Assembly (NCBI GenBank): GCA_036501515.1
Contig: DASYAD010000274.1
Span: 1-8,481 of the forward strand
Source: Trebonia sp036501515
GTDB lineage: Bacteria; Actinomycetota; Actinomycetes; Streptosporangiales; Streptosporangiaceae
Direction: 5' to 3'
DNA: 8,481 bases
Each line of letters begins with the position of its first letter. Positions within the stretch are counted from its first letter, which is position 1. The notes under the pieces were generated by a model. That model had not been told where the DNA came from. It ran no database searches and saw only the letters and a list, made by a program, of their open reading frames with translations. Both the position numbers and the translations under genes were made by a program. Of this stretch, positions 5,358 to 8,481 are shown piece after piece.

Positions 5358-6755
5358 TTATGCGTGGAAGTGCAATGGCTTGCCGGCGAGCGCCAGGTGC
5401 GCCTCGCCGATGATCTCCGACTGGGTCGGGTGCGGGTGGATGAGCGCCGCGACGTCGTCCGGCTCCGCATCCCAGTTGTAGATGAGCTGAGCCTCGGCGA
5501 TGAGCTCGCCGACCCGGCTGCCGACGAGGTGCACGCCGAGAACCCGCCCCGGCTGGCCGCCGGGCTCGGACGGCGCCTCGGCGATCACCTTGGCCTGACC
5601 CTGCGTCTGCAGGATGACGCTCTTGCCGTTGCCGCCGAGCGGGTAGTTCACCTCGACCACGGGGATGCCGCGGGCCGCGGCCTGGGCCGCGGTGATGCCC
5701 ACCGAGGCGACCTCCGGGTCGGAGTAGGTGATGCGCGGCACGCCGTCGTAGTCGATCGGCCTGACGTCGGTGCCGCCGAGGCGCTCCGCCACCAGGATGC
5801 CCTCGGCGAAGCCCACGTGCGCGAGCTGCGGGGTGTTGATCAGGTCGCCGACGGCCGAGATGGTCGGTACGGAGGTGCGGCACAGCGGGTCGACGTCGAC
5901 GAACCCGCGGGTGAGGGTGACGCCGTTCTCCTCGTACCCGAGGCCCGAGGACACCGGGCCGCGGCCCACGGCCACCAGGAGCAGCTCCGCGTCGAGCTGC
6001 TTGCCGTTGCCGAGCGTCACCTGGACACCCGCGTCGGTGTAGCTCGCCGCCTGGAACGGATTGCCGAGCTCGAACGCGATGCCGCGGCGCCGGAACACCC
6101 GCTGCAGCACCTTGGCCGAGGCCTCTTCCTCAAGCGGCAGCAGCTGCGGCGCCATCTCGACGATCGTCACTTCCGCGCCGAACGACCGCCACACCGACGC
6201 GAACTCGACGCCGATCACGCCGCCGCCGAGGATGACCACCGACGACGGGACCCGGTCGAGCCGCAGCGCGTCGTCGGAGGAGATGACGCGCTGCCCGTCG
6301 ATCGTGAGCCCGGGGATCGACCGGGGCACCGAGCCGCTCGCCAGCACCACGTGGTCGCCGGTGTAGACGTCGCTGCCGACCGCGACCGACGTGGGGGAGG
6401 CCAGCCGGCCGTCGCCGTAGATGACGTCGATCTTCCGCCCGGCCAGGGTGCTCTGCAGGCCCTTCCACAGCCGCTCGACCACGCCCTGCTGGTAGGACAG
6501 GACCGACGGCATCTCGATGCCCTCGAACGAGGTCTTCACCCCGAACTTCGCGCTTTCCCGCGAGGAGTCGGCGACCTCGGCCGCGTGCAGCAGCGCCTTG
6601 GTCGGGATGCATCCCTTGTGCAGGCAGGTGCCGCCTACCTTGTCCTTCTCGATCAGGGCTACGCGCTTGCCGAACTCGGCCGCGCGCAGCGCGCAGGCGT
6701 AGCCGCCGCTGCCACCGCCGAGGATGACGATGTCGTAATGGCCGCCCTCTGCCAC
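5358..6755 (-). CDS. lpdA: Dihydrolipoyl dehydrogenase (E3)
   Basis: 465 residues, normal length for this flavoprotein, which reoxidises dihydrolipoamide on E2 and passes electrons via FAD to NAD+. Seen in order: FAD motif G13-x-G15-x2-G18; redox disulphide Cys44/Cys49 in 'GGTCLHKGCIPTK'; NAD motif G177-x-G179-x2-G182; second FAD motif 'TISAVGDL' (298-305); dimer-interface catalytic pair His442/Glu447 in 'HPHPTQSE'. All active-site residues are present. The start is GTG at 6755; an upstream AAGGGG is a weak Shine-Dalgarno. It lies 53 nt after pepA and 15 nt before the E2 gene, so E3 and E2 are made from one mRNA. The gap to pepA shows no strong promoter or terminator. Related disulphide reductases (mercuric or mycothione reductase) fit less well, given the context and the His-Glu motif. 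Confidence 0.96.
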   Translation of the reverse strand: MAEGGHYDIVILGGGSGGYACALRAAEFGKRVALIEKDKVGGTCLHKGCIPTKALLHAAEVADSSRESAKFGVKTSFEGIEMPSVLSYQQGVVERLWKGLQSTLAGRKIDVIYGDGRLASPTSVAVGSDVYTGDHVVLASGSVPRSIPGLTIDGQRVISSDDALRLDRVPSSVVILGGGVIGVEFASVWRSFGAEVTIVEMAPQLLPLEEEASAKVLQRVFRRRGIAFELGNPFQAASYTDAGVQVTLGNGKQLDAELLLVAVGRGPVSSGLGYEENGVTLTRGFVDVDPLCRTSVPTISAVGDLINTPQLAHVGFAEGILVAERLGGTDVRPIDYDGVPRITYSDPEVASVGITAAQAAARGIPVVEVNYPLGGNGKSVILQTQGQAKVIAEAPSEPGGQPGRVLGVHLVGSRVGELIAEAQLIYNWDAEPDDVAALIHPHPTQSEIIGEAHLALAGKPLHFHA

Positions 6756-6808
6756 AGTAAACCCCTTTTCCGCTTACGCTCAGTGTCTCATCATGTCACC
6801 GGAGCTGC

Positions 6809-8347
6809 TTATACGCCGGGAAGTCGCCCGGCCGCCGTCTCGGCCGCGATCGCGATGAGCGCGCGGGTGGCAGCGCCCGTTCCGCCCTTCGGCGTGTAGC
6901 CGAACGGGCCCTTCTCGTTGAAGGCCGGCCCCGCGATGTCGAGGTGCGCCCAGGCGACACCGGCTGGCACGAACTCCTTCAGGAACAGCCCGGCCGTCAG
7001 CATGCCGCCGCCGCGCTCCGGTGAGACGTTGACCAGGTCGGCGACGGTCGAGTCGAGGCCCTTGCGCAGTTCTTCAGGGAACGGCATCGCCCACGCGGGC
7101 TCGCCCGCGTCGCGCATGACGGCCGCCACCCCGGCGGCAATCTCGTCCGACGATCCCATGACGCCGGCGGTGCGGTTGCCGAGGGCGACCGTCGCCGCGC
7201 CGGTGAGCGTGGCGACGTCCACGATCAGCACCGGGTTGTCTTCACCGGACCTGACGATCGCGTCGGCGAGGACGAGTCGGCCCTCGGCGTCGGTGTTGAG
7301 CACCTCGACGGTCTTGCCGCCGTAGATCCTGACGATGTCCGACGGGCGCTGCGCGGCGCCGCCCGGCATGTTCTCCGCCGCGCACAGGTACGCCACGACG
7401 TTGACAGGAAGCCCGAGGTCGGCGATGGCCGCGGTGGCCGCGAGCACCGCCGCGGCGCCGCTCATGTCGCACTTCATCGTTTCCATGGACTTCGGCGGCT
7501 TGAGCGAGAGGCCGCCGGAGTCGAACGTGATGCCCTTGCCGACGAACGCGACGGTCTGCGTCGCCTCCGGGTGGGTGTAGGACAGGCGGACCAGGCGCGG
7601 AGGCCGGCTTGAGCCCATGCCGACGCCGACGAGCCCGCCGTAGCCGCCGTCCTTCAGCGCCGCCTCGTCGAGCACCTCGGCGGTGATGCCCGCCTCGGCC
7701 GCGACCCGCTCGGCCTCGGCCGCGAGGGCGGCGGGCGGCAGGTCGAGCGGCGAGGTGTTGACCAGGTCCCGCACCAGGTTGACGGCCTTGGCGGTCACCT
7801 CGCCCCGGCGCACCGCGTCGGCGTTGCCGTCGCCGGTCAGCACCGTGAGCGTCAGGTCGCCAGCCGGCGTCGCCCGGTACTTGCGGAAGGAGTAGGCGCC
7901 GAGCAGTGCCCCGGCGGTCACCGCCTCCGCTTCTCCCGCGGTGAGCGCGGGCAGCGCGATCGTGACAGCCTTGCCCGCGGGCGAGTCGTCGTCGGCGCCG
8001 CCGTTCACCTTCTTGGCCGATGCTGACCGCACCGCCGTGCCGGCGGCACGGCGGAGCCGCTCAGCGTCGAAGGAATCACCGTCAGGCGGCGCGGCCCCGA
8101 GGCCCACCGCGAGCACGAGCGTGGCCGGCAGCTTGCCGCCGCCGGGAATCTTGCTGATTTCCTCGAGTTCACCGGTCGCGCCAAGCGCGGCGAGCGCGTC
8201 GGCGAGGGTACCGCCGAGCGCCTCGTCCACTCCGGCGAGGCCGGGTGCGGCTGCCGGGCCGGCGGGGGTCTGAATTACCCCGATGACAAGGATGTCGGCT
8301 CCGGCCGTCTCCGGCGCCGACTCGCTGGTTGTAAGGGAGACTGTCAC
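6809..8347 (-). CDS. pepA: Leucyl aminopeptidase (M17 family)
   Basis: From the GTG at 8347 the protein has 512 residues, typical for M17. A variable Ala-rich N-terminal domain (to about 165) precedes the catalytic domain. The two-metal site is complete: Lys271 and Asp276 in 'GKGITFDSGG', Asp294 in 'KCDMSGA', and Asp353/Glu355 in the signature 'NTDAEGRL', with catalytic Lys283 and Arg357. Each lies one position from its E. coli PepA counterpart. The enzyme removes N-terminal Leu and other residues from peptides in the cytoplasm, as a hexamer. The frame stays open upstream to 8473, but those 42 residues are Gly/Arg-rich and not family-like. A TAACAT box lies 7 nt before the GTG and there is no Shine-Dalgarno, favouring a leaderless start at 8347. 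It is the first gene of the run pepA-lpdA-sucB-SDR, an order known from other actinomycetes. Whether this PepA also binds DNA, as in E. coli, cannot be told. Confidence 0.93.
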   Translation of the reverse strand: MTVSLTTSESAPETAGADILVIGVIQTPAGPAAAPGLAGVDEALGGTLADALAALGATGELEEISKIPGGGKLPATLVLAVGLGAAPPDGDSFDAERLRRAAGTAVRSASAKKVNGGADDDSPAGKAVTIALPALTAGEAEAVTAGALLGAYSFRKYRATPAGDLTLTVLTGDGNADAVRRGEVTAKAVNLVRDLVNTSPLDLPPAALAAEAERVAAEAGITAEVLDEAALKDGGYGGLVGVGMGSSRPPRLVRLSYTHPEATQTVAFVGKGITFDSGGLSLKPPKSMETMKCDMSGAAAVLAATAAIADLGLPVNVVAYLCAAENMPGGAAQRPSDIVRIYGGKTVEVLNTDAEGRLVLADAIVRSGEDNPVLIVDVATLTGAATVALGNRTAGVMGSSDEIAAGVAAVMRDAGEPAWAMPFPEELRKGLDSTVADLVNVSPERGGGMLTAGLFLKEFVPAGVAWAHLDIAGPAFNEKGPFGYTPKGGTGAATRALIAIAAETAAGRLPGV

Positions 8348-8481
8348 GAAGCCGATGTTATTGCACCCTGGAGCACGGCGACGGCCCCCGGACCCTCGCC
8401 GTGACCCACCGCACAGTATTACCGCCGCGTTAACGCCCGCGGCGCCGCCTACTCCGCACCGCCCGCTCGCCAATCCCAGCC
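8348..8481. other. Upstream region of pepA, with palindrome GCGTTAACGC
   Basis: These 134 bases to the window edge hold no convincing gene. They contain the perfect 10-bp palindrome GCGTTAACGC (8427-8436) and, 4-9 bases to its left, a second -10-like box for the minus strand, TAATAC (8422-8417), which would start a longer pepA transcript. The palindrome could be an operator. Any divergent gene would begin to the right of the window. Confidence 0.3.
8355..8360 (-). promoter_or_regulatory. -10 element for a leaderless pepA mRNA
   Basis: On the minus strand TAACAT (8360-8355) fits TAnnnT and ends 7 nt before the GTG at 8347, the distance expected if transcription begins on the start codon. No convincing -35 is seen at 16-18 nt. 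The gene also lacks a Shine-Dalgarno. Confidence 0.45.

Noticed and set aside
5364..6899. A 511-codon plus-strand open frame opposite lpdA, and similar long frames at 2982-4349 and 861-1757.
   Set aside because: They are antisense to clear, fully motif-bearing genes. They are Arg/Gly/Ala/Asp-rich with no domain pattern, as expected when high-GC codons are read backwards.
8348..8473. Extension of pepA to the ATG at 8473.
   Set aside because: The extra 42 residues are Gly/Arg-rich and do not resemble the family N-terminus. A -10-like box and a palindrome lie in this stretch, which suggests a control region.
1..8481. Search for CRISPR arrays, tRNA/rRNA genes, transposase genes, terminal inverted repeats, and toxin-antitoxin or defence genes.
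   Set aside because: None seen by eye. Nearly all the DNA is occupied by recognised housekeeping, transport and stress genes, and the only tandem repeat is the 9-bp unit in the E2 linker.

Overview
The window is ordinary high-GC chromosomal DNA of an actinomycete. The evidence is strong G/C bias at third codon positions, GTG starts, the gene order pepA-lpdA-sucB-SDR39U1, and DUF3040- and DUF1269-type proteins that are common in that phylum. I cannot name the genus. I see no RNA gene, CRISPR array, insertion sequence, phage gene or attachment site. No gene-free stretch exceeds about 260 bases.

Left part (1-2273): a plus-strand gene enters from outside the window (DUF1269-like C-terminus, ends 289). 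It meets a minus-strand universal stress protein gene (760-317) head-on, and a strong stem-loop at the junction looks like a terminator. Upstream of the stress gene, on the same strand, is a 12-helix MFS transporter (2273-843). Its signature motifs and aligned binding residues mark it as a phosphate:H+ symporter of the PHS family.

Middle (2274-2531): an AT-rich divergent control region, and the most interesting part of the window. It holds two tandem 11-nt units that match the actinobacterial PHO box (PhoP site). On the transporter side is a promoter that would give a leaderless mRNA. On the other side is a near-consensus sigma-70 promoter (TTGACA, 17 nt, TATAAG) pointing towards a small DUF3040-like membrane protein gene (2532-2816). 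Together these suggest a phosphate-starvation control point serving both directions.

Right part (2799-8481): a minus-strand run, read right to left, of leucyl aminopeptidase (pepA), dihydrolipoyl dehydrogenase E3 (lpdA), the E2 acyltransferase of a 2-oxoacid dehydrogenase (sucB/dlaT type) and a TIGR01777/SDR39U1 oxidoreductase. Gaps are 53, 15 and 24 nt, so the last three are almost certainly one operon and pepA probably belongs to it. E2 and E3 are shared parts of the pyruvate and 2-oxoglutarate dehydrogenase complexes: E2 carries the acyl group on lipoyl-lysine, and E3 reoxidises the lipoamide. In many actinomycetes lipB and lipA (lipoate synthesis) follow next. Here they do not, and the phosphate/stress genes occupy that place.
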